A stretch of 64,000 nt of DNA. Source: Colwellia sp. 12G3 (GTDB lineage: Bacteria > Pseudomonadota > Gammaproteobacteria > Enterobacterales > Alteromonadaceae). Positions 35,332 through 44,948 of the stretch are shown in pieces (positions within the stretch are counted from its first letter, which is position 1; every line of letters starts with the position of its first letter). The DNA is taken from contig NZ_PJAQ01000003.1 in NCBI RefSeq assembly GCF_002836775.1, positions 1 to 64,000 on the forward strand, read 5' to 3'. The notes beneath the pieces are model-generated. The model had not been told where the DNA came from. It saw only the letters and a list, made by a program, of their open reading frames with translations, and did not search any database. The translations under genes and the position numbers were made by a program.

Positions 35332-36630
35332 TTACGTCAAGTTACTTAGTTTTATTGGCCAAGTTAGTGTAAAAGATGCCCCACCTAATTCACTATCGCC
35401 GATAGATGCCTGACCTTGATGCCATTCCATTATGCGAGCGACAATCGCTAAGCCAAGACCAAAACCACCTGTTTCACGGTTTCTCGATTGGTCACCACGA
35501 GAAAAAGCATCGAAAATAACTTGTTTAAATTCATCAGACACTCCGTCACCATTATCTTCAACACAAATTTGGCATTGTTCATTTTCTAACGACAGTGTGA
35601 CCCTCACTTTATCATTACCATATTTTATGGCATTACTAATAAAGTTATTAACTGCTCGATCCATAAAGTGACCATCGCAACAAACATAATCGTCAGGTAA
35701 GTTATTAACAAATTCTATTGAACTGATAAATTGATCATGACTAGCTATTTGTAACCTTATTAATTCACTTAGGTTAATTTTGGTGAAATTTATTTCTGGT
35801 TTATCATTATCAAAAGCGGCGTAAATAAGCATTTCATTAATCAACTCTTCTAACTCACAAACATCGTTCTTTATTTGTAGCTGATATTTCGCTCTTTTTT
35901 CATCATCTTTGAGGGAATCAAGCATCTGCAAGGCAAATTTTGTCCTTGCCAGTGGTGTTCTCAACTCATGTGAAACAGCATTAGTTAATTCTTTATGGGC
36001 TTCAATTAAACGCCGAATTCTAGCCGCCATCATATTAAAGGAAGCAAACATAGGCGCTATCATGGTTGACTTTGCTGCTTGTGCTTTACTGTCAAACTGT
36101 CCTTGACCAAAGGCACGTGTCGCCTTTTTAAGCTCTTCTAAATCTCGTGACATTGGCCACAACCAAATAAAAATAACCACGCCAAAGGTAGCAAGAATCA
36201 TAACCCGGTAAGTCGATTTTACTCTTGGCCTAGTCGGCATTTCTAATGGGCCTAAGCTAATAACTGATTCAGAGCCTTTAAGTAAATAATGAATTTCTAC
36301 CTGATCATCGAAATAATAAATATGGGCATTAGAGTGTGATAAAAAATTATGGTCGGTGTGATCAATGGCTTCGACTTCGATTAAAGATGTTAACTTTAAC
36401 GGTAATTCCCAACGTTCTGCTGCATCGGCTATTATCTCTTCCCATTCTTCTTCAGGGTGTTTTTGCACATAATCCCCTGTAGCCATCATGAGTGTTTTAT
36501 AACCGGTATAGGATTCAATATCTTGCTCAAGATACGAAGTCCACACTTCATCAAGTGCCCAAGAAAAAATGATAAATGTGGAAATAATAAAGAAATAAAG
36601 ATTAAAAAACGAACGACCTAATTTCATCAA
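35332..36630 (-). CDS. Sensor histidine kinase, RstB-like
   Basis: This 432-residue protein has an N-terminal transmembrane segment (about residues 9-26), a periplasmic sensor region of about 110 residues, and a second transmembrane segment near 141-157. A HAMP-type linker leads to the phosphoacceptor box SHELRTPLART with His221, and an ATPase domain follows with the N box NFISNAIKYG, VEDNGDGVS and GGFGLGLAIV. It pairs with the response regulator transcribed just before it. The architecture resembles RstB. Confidence 0.9.
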   Translation of the reverse strand: MMKLGRSFFNLYFFIISTFIIFSWALDEVWTSYLEQDIESYTGYKTLMMATGDYVQKHPEEEWEEIIADAAERWELPLKLTSLIEVEAIDHTDHNFLSHSNAHIYYFDDQVEIHYLLKGSESVISLGPLEMPTRPRVKSTYRVMILATFGVVIFIWLWPMSRDLEELKKATRAFGQGQFDSKAQAAKSTMIAPMFASFNMMAARIRRLIEAHKELTNAVSHELRTPLARTKFALQMLDSLKDDEKRAKYQLQIKNDVCELEELINEMLIYAAFDNDKPEINFTKINLSELIRLQIASHDQFISSIEFVNNLPDDYVCCDGHFMDRAVNNFISNAIKYGNDKVRVTLSLENEQCQICVEDNGDGVSDEFKQVIFDAFSRGDQSRNRETGGFGLGLAIVARIMEWHQGQASIGDSELGGASFTLTWPIKLSNLT

Positions 36631-36669
36631 CGTACCTTATCAAGAAAATTTAATAAAAGTGAGCTTAAT

Positions 36670-36707
36670 AAAAAGGCTTTGTAACTACAATAAGTAAACA
36701 AAGCCTT
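36670..36707 (-). terminator. Hairpin between response regulator and kinase genes
   Basis: AAGGCTTTGT and ACAAAGCCTT form a perfect stem with a loop of about 18 bases, followed on the minus strand by TTTTTATT. It lies inside the two-component operon, so it may lower the expression of the kinase relative to the regulator. Confidence 0.65.
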
Positions 36708-36753
36708 GATATATTTAGTAACTATATTACTACAGTGACATTATGTCAGAGGA

Positions 36754-37470
36754 TTAGCTCCATGCATCAGGAACGAACAAGTAACCTTGACCCCAAATAG
36801 TCTTGATTCTAAAAGGGGTATCCGTGCTGTCATGCAATTTTTTACGTAAGCGAGATATACGGACATCAACACTTCTGTCTAATCCATCATACTCACGACC
36901 AATTACCGCTTTATAGATATAATCACGGTTTTGTACTTCTCCCGCTTTACCTGCAAGTAACCATAACAAATCAAATTCTTGGCTCGTTAAATCGACATTT
37001 TCATCTTGTAAAGTCACTTTACGCGATGCTTTGTTTATATATAAGCCACCACAAGTAATTTCGCCTTTTTCTTCACTTTGATTAGGTAAATCACCACGGC
37101 GTAATAAAGCATTTACTCGTGCTAATAATACGCGGGGTTCAACTGGCTTGATAACATAATCATCAGCACCAATTTCTAAACCAAGTACCTGATCAAAATC
37201 AGTGCTTTTTGCTGTTAGCATTAATACCGGGCCATTAAATTCTGGACGTAAATCACGACAAACACCGAAACCATCTTTACCGGGCAACATGACATCTAAA
37301 ATAATAAGGTCTGGAGAAAAAAGCTTTACGCGCTTTGCTACAGTGTCACCACGAAACTCTTGTTTCACATGGAAACCCTCACTCGTTAAGAAGTCAGTGA
37401 CTAAATCAGACAATTGACGATCATCTTCAACTAATAATATTTTTTTTACGCTTGAGTTACTATCTGCCAT
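36754..37470 (-). CDS. OmpR-family response regulator, RstA-like
   Basis: This 238-residue protein has a receiver domain with the acidic pair VEDD (residues 14-17), phosphoacceptor Asp59 in LIILDVMLPG, and conserved Lys in YVIKPVEPR. A winged-helix DNA-binding domain follows with TSQEFDLLWLLAGKAGEV and DRSVDVRISRLRKKL. The start is ATG 37470, placed 7 bases after AAGGA; the frame extends to 37500. Its targets are unknown. Confidence 0.92.
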   Translation of the reverse strand: MADSNSSVKKILLVEDDRQLSDLVTDFLTSEGFHVKQEFRGDTVAKRVKLFSPDLIILDVMLPGKDGFGVCRDLRPEFNGPVLMLTAKSTDFDQVLGLEIGADDYVIKPVEPRVLLARVNALLRRGDLPNQSEEKGEITCGGLYINKASRKVTLQDENVDLTSQEFDLLWLLAGKAGEVQNRDYIYKAVIGREYDGLDRSVDVRISRLRKKLHDSTDTPFRIKTIWGQGYLFVPDAWS

Positions 37471-37742
37471 TTTCATTTCCTTATTTATTACAGGGTACAT
37501 ATATTGTAATGATACATAACTGTACTAACAGTTTTCTATATTGATTTGCTCATTTAGGGTTAGCTTAAACAAGTTATTACGGTTAAACAATAGGTTCTAC
37601 CAGTTGTTACGTTTAAATTACATTTTATAACAGGATGTGAAAAATAAAACTTGCGAGACGATAGATAAACACGCAAGATCATTACCTTTATTTACCAAGC
37701 AATATATGACGATATTGTTCGCTAAACGCCTTTAGGAATTCT

Positions 37743-38549
37743 ATGAAAATCATCTCTTTTAATATTAACGGCCTTCGTGCTCGTCTTCACCAATTACAAG
37801 CGATAATCGATAAACATCAGCCCGATATTATTGGCTTACAAGAAATCAAAGTTCATGATGAAGTTTTCCCATTAGAAGCAGTTGAAGCAATGGGTTACCA
37901 CGTCTATTTTCATGGTCAAAAAGCCCATTATGGTGTAGCCATGTTATGTAAAAAAGAAGCTGATGTGGTACAAAAAGGTTTCCCAAGTGACGATGATGAA
38001 GCGCAAAAACGCATGATTATGGTAACCACTACCAATGAGAAAGGCGAAAAGGTTACCGTCTTAAATGGCTATTTCCCACAAGGGGAAAACATCAGTCACG
38101 AAACTAAATATCCCTATAAACGACAATTTTATAAAGATTTGATGACTTACCTTAACGATAACCACACAAATGATGAAAATGTGGTTGTAATGGGCGATAT
38201 TAATATTTCTCCGCAAGACTTAGATATTGGTATTGGTGACGTAAATAGTAAACGCTGGTTGAAAAGTGGAAAATGTTCTTTCCAACCTGAAGAAAGAGAA
38301 TGGTTAACAAAGCTAATGGATTGGGGTTTTGTTGATACCTTCCGTATGCTACATCCTGAAACGACTGAGCGTTACTCTTGGTTTGATTATCGCTCGCGTG
38401 GTTTTGATGATAATCGTGGTCTTCGCATTGATGTTGTACTAGCGACAAAAGACATGGCAGCACAATGTATTGAAGCCGATATTGATTATGAATTACGCGG
38501 TATTGAGAAACCTTCAGACCATGCACCCATTTGGTCAACATTTTCATAA
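37743..38549 (+). CDS. xthA: Exodeoxyribonuclease III
   Basis: This 268-residue protein is the AP endonuclease and 3'-5' exonuclease of base excision repair. It begins [20 protein letters not shown], has the metal ligand Glu in [24 protein letters not shown] in the centre and [10 protein letters not shown] with the catalytic Asp-His at the end. The length matches the family. rlmA follows after 12 bases on the same strand. Confidence 0.96.
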   Translation: MKIISFNINGLRARLHQLQAIIDKHQPDIIGLQEIKVHDEVFPLEAVEAMGYHVYFHGQKAHYGVAMLCKKEADVVQKGFPSDDDEAQKRMIMVTTTNEKGEKVTVLNGYFPQGENISHETKYPYKRQFYKDLMTYLNDNHTNDENVVVMGDINISPQDLDIGIGDVNSKRWLKSGKCSFQPEEREWLTKLMDWGFVDTFRMLHPETTERYSWFDYRSRGFDDNRGLRIDVVLATKDMAAQCIEADIDYELRGIEKPSDHAPIWSTFS

Positions 38550-38561
38550 GGTTTATTATTA

Positions 38562-39380
38562 ATGCACACTGAAGAATTAGCTCAATATCGTTGCCCTCTT
38601 TGTCAGCAAGCTTTAGTACTGAACGAAAAGAGCTACCGTTGTGAAAATAACCATAGCTTTGACCAAGCAAAACAAGGCTATGTTAATTTATTACCGGTCC
38701 AGTTTAAGCATTCAAAAGAACCCGGCGATAACAAAGCAATGGTACAAGCTAGACGGGCATTTTTAGATAAAGGCTATTACCAGCCTTTACTTGACAGCAT
38801 GTTGACGTTATATCAACAGTATGGCGATAAAAAAGCCGCTGTTTTTGATGCTGGCTGCGGAGAGGGTTTTTATACACATCAACATAAAACTGAGCACAAC
38901 AGTGTCTACGGCGTAGATATTGCGAAAGAAACAATTAAGATTGCGGCAAAACGTTATCAAGATTGCTTTTTTAACGTAGCAACACTGTCGGATTTACCCT
39001 TTGCTGATGAACGTTTTGGCTGGCTTTATAGTGTTTATGCACCCATTTTAGAAAATGAATTTACCCGTATTTTACAAAAAAATGGTTATTTATTAACGGT
39101 TACCCCTGCTGATAACCATTTGTTTGAACTTAAATCACTAATATATCGCCAAGCCAATAAACATGACACGGCCAAGCAAGTGATTGAAGACTTAACTTTG
39201 GTTGAAGAACAACGTTTAAACTACCCTATGAATTTCTCTGATAGTGACGATGTACTGAATTTATTAGCAATGACTCCTTTTGCTTTTAAAGCCACAGAGG
39301 AATTAATTACTCAATTGAAACAGCAAAAACAATTTAGCTGCCAGGCAGATTTTGTTTTACGTTTATATCAAAAGAAATAA
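38562..39380 (+). CDS. rlmA: 23S rRNA guanine-N1 methyltransferase RlmA
   Basis: This 272-residue protein has an N-terminal zinc finger with Cys11, Cys14, Cys27 and His31 (YRCPLC...YRCENNH), then SFDQAKQGYVNLLPVQ and PGDNKAMVQARRAFLDKGYY, which mark the RlmA family. The SAM motif is FDAGCGEGFYT. It methylates N1 of G745 in 23S rRNA (E. coli numbering). It is 12 bases after xthA. Confidence 0.95.
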   Translation: MHTEELAQYRCPLCQQALVLNEKSYRCENNHSFDQAKQGYVNLLPVQFKHSKEPGDNKAMVQARRAFLDKGYYQPLLDSMLTLYQQYGDKKAAVFDAGCGEGFYTHQHKTEHNSVYGVDIAKETIKIAAKRYQDCFFNVATLSDLPFADERFGWLYSVYAPILENEFTRILQKNGYLLTVTPADNHLFELKSLIYRQANKHDTAKQVIEDLTLVEEQRLNYPMNFSDSDDVLNLLAMTPFAFKATEELITQLKQQKQFSCQADFVLRLYQKK

Positions 39381-39443
39381 GAATAAAAAAGAATGGCTGC
39401 ACCGACCATTAACTTACGGCAACACTAAAGTAAGTAGCGATAC

Positions 39444-39944
39444 TTATTTTGTTGTCGCATAAGTTAATTGCAAGAGTTGCGCAAGATCGATATAACGCGG
39501 TTTATAAGTTGCGAGGTTTACGATAGCATTATCATTTTGATGACCCTTGCTATGCTTTCCTTGTTCAGCGACTTGCTGTTTTACTTTCTCTAAACCATTG
39601 CGATACCAAGAAGCCAGAGAGGGTGGTAATAGTTTATCTGCTTTAACACCTGAAAAAACTAATGCCTGTACTGGCAGACTTAATAAAAACAAACCATAAA
39701 CAAGCGCCTGAGGCAGTGCATTGATTGCATTACTTACAGAGCCTTGACCAAGAGGATAACCTGAGGCGACATAAAGCTGCATAATAACAGTAAACATGGC
39801 TAACGCTGGAAAATATCGACAAACAAAGCGCGCACTTTGTACGCCTCGATAATCTTCGAAATAGTGGGTTAACTCAGGCTTGTCTGGCCAAAGAGATAAA
39901 TATTTTTTGCCCAATTTAATGAGTTGTACAACAGAGATATTCAT
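39444..39944 (-). CDS. yfbV: Terminus macrodomain insulation protein YfbV
   Basis: This 166-residue inner-membrane protein of the UPF0208 family has two transmembrane segments (about residues 44-62 and 77-96). KLGKKYLSLWPDKPEL near the N-terminus is the family signature. In E. coli it limits MatP action to the terminus region. The start is ATG 39944; the frame extends to 39983. It is divergent from ackA-pta, the same arrangement as in E. coli. The 271-base gap to ackA holds a TATAAT box at 40130 but no other clear signal. Confidence 0.92.
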   Translation of the reverse strand: MNISVVQLIKLGKKYLSLWPDKPELTHYFEDYRGVQSARFVCRYFPALAMFTVIMQLYVASGYPLGQGSVSNAINALPQALVYGLFLLSLPVQALVFSGVKADKLLPPSLASWYRNGLEKVKQQVAEQGKHSKGHQNDNAIVNLATYKPRYIDLAQLLQLTYATTK

Positions 39945-40215
39945 AAACCTACTATAGCAGGTGGTCCCAATACTCGCTACCATTCAAAATCTTCAAGTAC
40001 TCTGCAAAATGTATCTTAATTTGTAATGGATCGCTACAAACACCTTCCTATTACGAATAGAAATCATTAAAAATACAATTAAACAGTCTTTTATTGTATT
40101 GCATCAATATATACTCAACAGTCAAGCGCTATAATGAACCCGGTATTATTTTGCACATGATTAATTTTGCAACTAATTATTCGATATCTTTTCACTTTTT
40201 TAAAAGACAACAGAC

Positions 40216-41454
40216 ATGACTCAACAAAAAGCGCAGCGTAAAGACTCTATTAATACTAATGCAATTTTAGTGATCAATTGTGGTAGCTCTTCCGTTAAAT
40301 TTTCTTTAATAAAGCCAGCAAGTGGTGAAACACTTTTATCAGGCTTAGCGGAATGTTTACTGAGCACTGATGCAAAAGTAACGATCAAACAACAAGGTGA
40401 TAAAAAGACTTATAAGTTACCTGACCCTTTTGACCATCAAGCAGCACTCTCTGTATTGGTAGTACAATTGCAACAGCTAAATTTAGTCAAAGATATAAGC
40501 GCAATCGGTCATAGAGTTGTTCACGGGGGCGAGAAATATTCGCAACCCACATTAATCACTACCGAAGTAGAACAAGCAATTAGCCAATTGGCAAAACTAG
40601 CACCATTACATAATCCGGCAAATCTCATCGGCATAAAAGCGTGCCAAGCAGCTTTTGACTGTTTACCCCAAGTGGCTGTTTTTGATACGGCGTTTCATCA
40701 AAGCATGCCCGAAAAAGCCTACATGTATGGTCTGCCCTACTCTTTGTATAAAGAACATGGAATAAGACGTTACGGCTTTCACGGAACCAGTCATTACTTT
40801 GTTGCTAATCAAGCCGCTAAACAATTAAATAAGCCATTGGCACAATGTAATTTAATTAGTGCACACTTAGGTAATGGTTGTAGTGTTACTGTTATTAAAA
40901 ATGGCGAAAGTGTTGACACTAGTATGGGTATGACACCTGGCGAAGGCCTGATAATGGGTACTCGGTGTGGCGATCTCGATACCGGTATTATCTTTCATCT
41001 AGTCGATAATTTAGGTTATTCAATTAGCGATGTTGATAAATTAGTCAATAAAGAAAGTGGCTTAGTCGGTATTTCTGACTTGAGCAACGACTGCCGTACC
41101 TTAGAAAATGCCATGCTAGAAGATAACCATGTGCAAGCAACCTTAGCACTGACGGTTTTTTGTTACCGCATTGCAAAAAGCATTGCTTCATATAGCGCCA
41201 GCTTAACGCAATTAGACGGCCTTGTATTTACTGGTGGCATTGGTGAAAACTCAAGTTGGGTGCGTACAGAAATAGTTAAACAATTAGGCCTATTGAATTT
41301 TTCACTCGATGAAGAAAAAAATCAAGCTACTCGCTTTGGTGCCTCGGGGAATATTGCCACTAAAAATTCAAGAGCGTGTTGGGTTATTGCCACAAATGAA
41401 GAGTTTGTCATTGCTGAACAATCAGCCCAGTTATTAACAAATTTAGCTAAGTAA
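40216..41454 (+). CDS. ackA: Acetate kinase
   Basis: This 412-residue ASKHA-fold kinase converts acetyl phosphate and ADP to acetate and ATP. Visible motifs are LVINCGSSSVKFSLI (phosphate 1), RVVHGGEKY, FDTAFHQSMPEKAYMYGLPY, RRYGFHGTSHYFV, SAHLGNGCSV, MGMTPGEGLIMGTRCGDLD and VFTGGIGENSSWVR. The N-terminus has about 12 extra residues before the first strand. It forms the acetate overflow pathway with pta, 34 bases downstream. Confidence 0.97.
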   Translation: MTQQKAQRKDSINTNAILVINCGSSSVKFSLIKPASGETLLSGLAECLLSTDAKVTIKQQGDKKTYKLPDPFDHQAALSVLVVQLQQLNLVKDISAIGHRVVHGGEKYSQPTLITTEVEQAISQLAKLAPLHNPANLIGIKACQAAFDCLPQVAVFDTAFHQSMPEKAYMYGLPYSLYKEHGIRRYGFHGTSHYFVANQAAKQLNKPLAQCNLISAHLGNGCSVTVIKNGESVDTSMGMTPGEGLIMGTRCGDLDTGIIFHLVDNLGYSISDVDKLVNKESGLVGISDLSNDCRTLENAMLEDNHVQATLALTVFCYRIAKSIASYSASLTQLDGLVFTGGIGENSSWVRTEIVKQLGLLNFSLDEEKNQATRFGASGNIATKNSRACWVIATNEEFVIAEQSAQLLTNLAK

Positions 41455-41488
41455 ACGCTTCAAATAAAGAATAAATAGGATTTAATTT

Positions 41489-43609
41489 ATGCCACATAGA
41501 ATTATGCTAATCCCTGTTGGCTCAGGCGTAGGCTTAACCAGCGTATCGTTAGGTTTATTACATGCTTGTCAACAAAAGGGGATTAAAGTAGGACACTTCA
41601 AACCCATTAGTCAACCTTCACGTAACAGTTTAGCTAAAAAAAACAAAACCATTGATGCCATTAGTTTATCTCAAAATAGTACTAGCGTATCGCTTAGTTA
41701 TGTTGAAGGAAAAATGGGCGATGGTCTTCACGATGTTGTTTTAGAAGAAATTGTAGCCAATTTTAATGCCTTTAAAAAAGATCACGACGTTATTATTATT
41801 GAAGGTTTAGTGCCTACACCAAGACAACCGTATGCGGGTCGTATTAATCGAGATGTTGCTCAAGCACTTGGGGCAAATATTGTATTAGTAGCGAGCCCTG
41901 GTAATGATAGCGCGGAAGAATTTGAAGACCGACTTGAAGTTAGCGCAGAAACCTATGGCGGTATAAAGAACAAGCACCTCATTGGCTGTGTGATCAACAA
42001 GCTCAATTGCCCAGATCAAGAAGAATACGGTTTATTGCCAAAAGAAGAAGAAATAGAACGTGATTTTAATTTAAATCATTGGTTAGATTTATCCATTTTT
42101 AAAGGTAGGCATTTTGACTTACTCGGCACAGTTATGTGGGAGATAGATCTCATCGCTCCACGTGTTTGTGACATTAGTAACTACCTTGAAGCTAAAGTAC
42201 TTAACGCTGGAGATATGGCGCATCGTCGTTTTCGAAGTGTTGCATTTTGCGCCAGAACCGTATCAAACTTGGTGAGCTACTTAGTACCGGGACGTCTTAT
42301 TGTTACCCCTGGCGATAGAACCGACATTATCATTGCCACCTGTTTATCTGCGCTAAATGGCACAAAATTAGGCGGCTTGATTTTAACAAATGGCTTTGAA
42401 CCTTCTGAACAGGTTTGGGAATTATGCCAGCAAGCACTTGATGCTGGTTTACCTGTTCTGTCGGTACCCTGGGATACTTGGCAAACATCACGTCATATCA
42501 TGGGTTTTAATCCCGAAATCCCTAAAGACGATATCCAGCGCCAAGATAAAGTAAAACAACATGTTGCCGATAATTTAAGTAGCGACTGGCTCGAAAGCCT
42601 AACCTCTAAAAACAATAGTTATAACCTATTATCGCCACCTGCTTTTAGACATAAATTAACAGAGCTTGCTCGCCAAGCAAATAAGCTAATCGTTTTGCCT
42701 GAAGGTACGGATATACGCACGATTAAAGCAGCCGCAATTTGCTGTGAGCGTAATATCGCTCGCTGTCAATTGATTGGTAACAAAGAAGAAATACTACAAA
42801 TCGCCGAACATCAAGGTATTCATCTACCTGATAATTTGTTAATAACAGACCCCGAGTCTATTAGAGATAATTACGTAGGACCTATGGTCGAACTACGAAA
42901 AAATAAGGGCTTAACAGATGTGATTGCACTAGAGAACCTCAAAGATAATGTAGTGTTAGCCACAATGATGTTACAACTCGGTCAAGTTGATGGTCTTGTT
43001 TCTGGTGCAGTAAATACTACAGCGAACACCATAAGACCCGCTTTACAATTAATCAAAACAGCTCCTGATAGCTCTTTAGTGTCATCAGTATTCTTTATGC
43101 TGCTACCTGATCAAGTACTTGTTTATGGCGATTGTGCTATTAATCCTGAGCCTACCGCAGAGCAATTAGCTGATATCGCCATTCAATCTGCTGACTCTGC
43201 AAAAGCGTTTGATATTGAGCCAAGAGTTGCCATGATTAGTTACAGTACCGGTAGTTCTGGTCAGGGTGCTGATGTAGAGAAAGTAACTAAAGCAACGGCA
43301 ATAGCCAAAGCTAAGCGACCTGATCTCATTATTGATGGACCACTTCAATATGATGCCGCCATTATGGAGAACGTTGCCAAGAAAAAAGCGCCAAACAGCC
43401 CTGTGGCGGGTAAAGCGACAGTGTTTATCTTCCCTGACTTAAATACAGGTAACACTACTTATAAAGCAGTACAACGTTCAGCTGACTTAGTCAGTATAGG
43501 CCCGATGTTACAAGGGATGAATAAACCCGTTAATGATCTATCTCGAGGCGCATTAGTCGATGATATTGTTTATACCATTGCGCTAACGGCAATACAGGCG
43601 ACAATGTAA
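41489..43609 (+). CDS. pta: Phosphate acetyltransferase
   Basis: This 706-residue, long-form enzyme transfers acetyl between CoA and phosphate. The N-terminal domain has a P-loop-like fold (MLIPVGSGVGLTSVSLG), the middle is a DRTGG domain (VTPGDRTDIIIA), and the C-terminal catalytic PTA domain (about residues 390-706) has IVLPEG, GPLQYDAA and FPDLNTGNTTYKAVQRSA. It is cotranscribed with ackA and is followed by a terminator hairpin. Confidence 0.97.
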   Translation: MPHRIMLIPVGSGVGLTSVSLGLLHACQQKGIKVGHFKPISQPSRNSLAKKNKTIDAISLSQNSTSVSLSYVEGKMGDGLHDVVLEEIVANFNAFKKDHDVIIIEGLVPTPRQPYAGRINRDVAQALGANIVLVASPGNDSAEEFEDRLEVSAETYGGIKNKHLIGCVINKLNCPDQEEYGLLPKEEEIERDFNLNHWLDLSIFKGRHFDLLGTVMWEIDLIAPRVCDISNYLEAKVLNAGDMAHRRFRSVAFCARTVSNLVSYLVPGRLIVTPGDRTDIIIATCLSALNGTKLGGLILTNGFEPSEQVWELCQQALDAGLPVLSVPWDTWQTSRHIMGFNPEIPKDDIQRQDKVKQHVADNLSSDWLESLTSKNNSYNLLSPPAFRHKLTELARQANKLIVLPEGTDIRTIKAAAICCERNIARCQLIGNKEEILQIAEHQGIHLPDNLLITDPESIRDNYVGPMVELRKNKGLTDVIALENLKDNVVLATMMLQLGQVDGLVSGAVNTTANTIRPALQLIKTAPDSSLVSSVFFMLLPDQVLVYGDCAINPEPTAEQLADIAIQSADSAKAFDIEPRVAMISYSTGSSGQGADVEKVTKATAIAKAKRPDLIIDGPLQYDAAIMENVAKKKAPNSPVAGKATVFIFPDLNTGNTTYKAVQRSADLVSIGPMLQGMNKPVNDLSRGALVDDIVYTIALTAIQATM

Positions 43610-43670
43610 CATCGCATGCGGTTGTAGCTTGCTATACCGTGTTTTTTTATTAAACAGAAAATTAAATAAC

Positions 43671-43723
43671 AAGACGGTTAAACTTATTTTTAAGCAGTTT
43701 AACCATCTTAAAACTTTATTTTT
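43671..43723 (+). terminator. Terminator of ackA-pta
   Basis: AAGACGGTTAAACT pairs with AGTTTAACCATCTT with one mismatch around a short AT loop, and TTTATTTTT follows a few bases later. It lies about 60 bases after the pta stop. Confidence 0.7.
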
Positions 43724-44128
43724 ACAGAGATAACAACTCAACAGTGTCTTTTGATAACTTATCCTATCCAATAACATTTCAAGCCTAGCTAGACAAAAAA
43801 CGTACTATGATTATTTTCTATATATTTCAGCATCATACACAGTTAACAACGTATTACTCACAATTCTATCCACAGGTTTTGTGGATATAAAATCTCAAGA
43901 AAACTATCACTTTTTACGATAAATCACCTAGTAAAACCTTCGTAAACAACAACTTTAGATAACTTCCCTCTAGATCTATGTATTTCAATGCACTAGCATT
44001 GAACGAGCTGATGCTAATCTCTATAAATTAAACATCAAAGCAAATATCTAGTGCTATAATTAAGTTAATATATAAATACCAACTGGGCTCATTTATTGAC
44101 CTATTTGGTCCAACCTTTAAGGACATTA
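43724..44128. other. Non-coding region between pta and the ACT-domain gene
   Basis: No gene is seen in these 405 bases. An inverted pair of DnaA-box-like 9-mers, CTATCCACA (43866-43874) and TGTGGATAT (43880-43888), forms a small hairpin. The rest is AT-rich, with TATAAT at 44055 that could serve the next gene. Confidence 0.45.
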
Positions 44129-44509
44129 ATGTCACAGTTAACACTCAGACTTATTAACGAACATTTTGCCATCCACAGTTTATCCGAGAGTGCGACTATT
44201 CCGAGTGAAGTATTTAGCGCGAGTATTTTTTTTATTGCAAAAACCTTCGACGAGATCTCGATTGTTTTACCGCAAAGCATTACGATTGCCAGTGATGAAG
44301 TCGAGCTAAATTGGCAAGCTTTAGAAGTAGTTGGTCCGCTAGCTTTTACCATGACGGGTATTTTGTCGAATATCTCTACAGTGTTGGCAAATGAAAAAAT
44401 TAGTATATTCGCTATTTCTACCTTTGACACCGATTACATTCTAGTGAAAGAAGAATGTATGAATACAGCGATTGAAGCACTACGCGCTAACCAATATCTG
44501 GTAATATAG
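44129..44509 (+). CDS. ACT domain protein
   Basis: This 126-residue protein has an N-terminal small domain and a C-terminal ACT-like half with VVGPLAFTMTGILSNISTVL and ISIFAISTFDTDYILV, typical of the ACT_7 family of amino-acid-binding regulators. Its ligand is unknown. The start is ATG 44129, behind AAGGA at 44119-44123; the frame extends to 44096. Confidence 0.82.
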   Translation: MSQLTLRLINEHFAIHSLSESATIPSEVFSASIFFIAKTFDEISIVLPQSITIASDEVELNWQALEVVGPLAFTMTGILSNISTVLANEKISIFAISTFDTDYILVKEECMNTAIEALRANQYLVI

Positions 44510-44556
44510 TGGCAAAATTAAATTCAAATAAGCAATAACATTCATACAGGATTACT

Positions 44557-44907
44557 ATGATCACCCTATACGGCATAAAAAATTGCGATACCGTGAAAAA
44601 AGCGACTAAGTGGCTTGAAGAAAACAACGTAGCACACCAACTTTATGACTTTAAAAAACAACCGTTAACAACCGAGTTATTAACGCAGTTTGTTAGCCAA
44701 AGTGATTGGTCATTATTGTTAAACAAGCGCAGTACAACTTTTCGTAACCTACCTGACGAGATAAAAAACAACTTAACCGATGAAGTCATGTTTAACGCTG
44801 TACTTGAGCAACCGACGCTACTTAAAAGACCCCTACTACCACTAAATGGTGAACTCAATCTCGGTTTTAAACCAGACCAATACCAAACTATTTTTGCACA
44901 AAAATAA
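44557..44907 (+). CDS. ArsC/Spx-family protein YffB
   Basis: This 116-residue thioredoxin-fold protein has IKNCDTVKKATKWL with a single active-site-type Cys10, and LLKRPLLP with the conserved cis-Pro. It matches the YffB branch of the ArsC family, which lies directly before dapE in many gammaproteobacteria, as here. Arsenate reductase activity is not expected; YffB may be a glutathione-dependent thiol reductase. Confidence 0.88.
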   Translation: MITLYGIKNCDTVKKATKWLEENNVAHQLYDFKKQPLTTELLTQFVSQSDWSLLLNKRSTTFRNLPDEIKNNLTDEVMFNAVLEQPTLLKRPLLPLNGELNLGFKPDQYQTIFAQK

Positions 44908-44948
44908 TTAAAATCTACATCATTAAAAATTAAGTGAAGGTAATGCTT

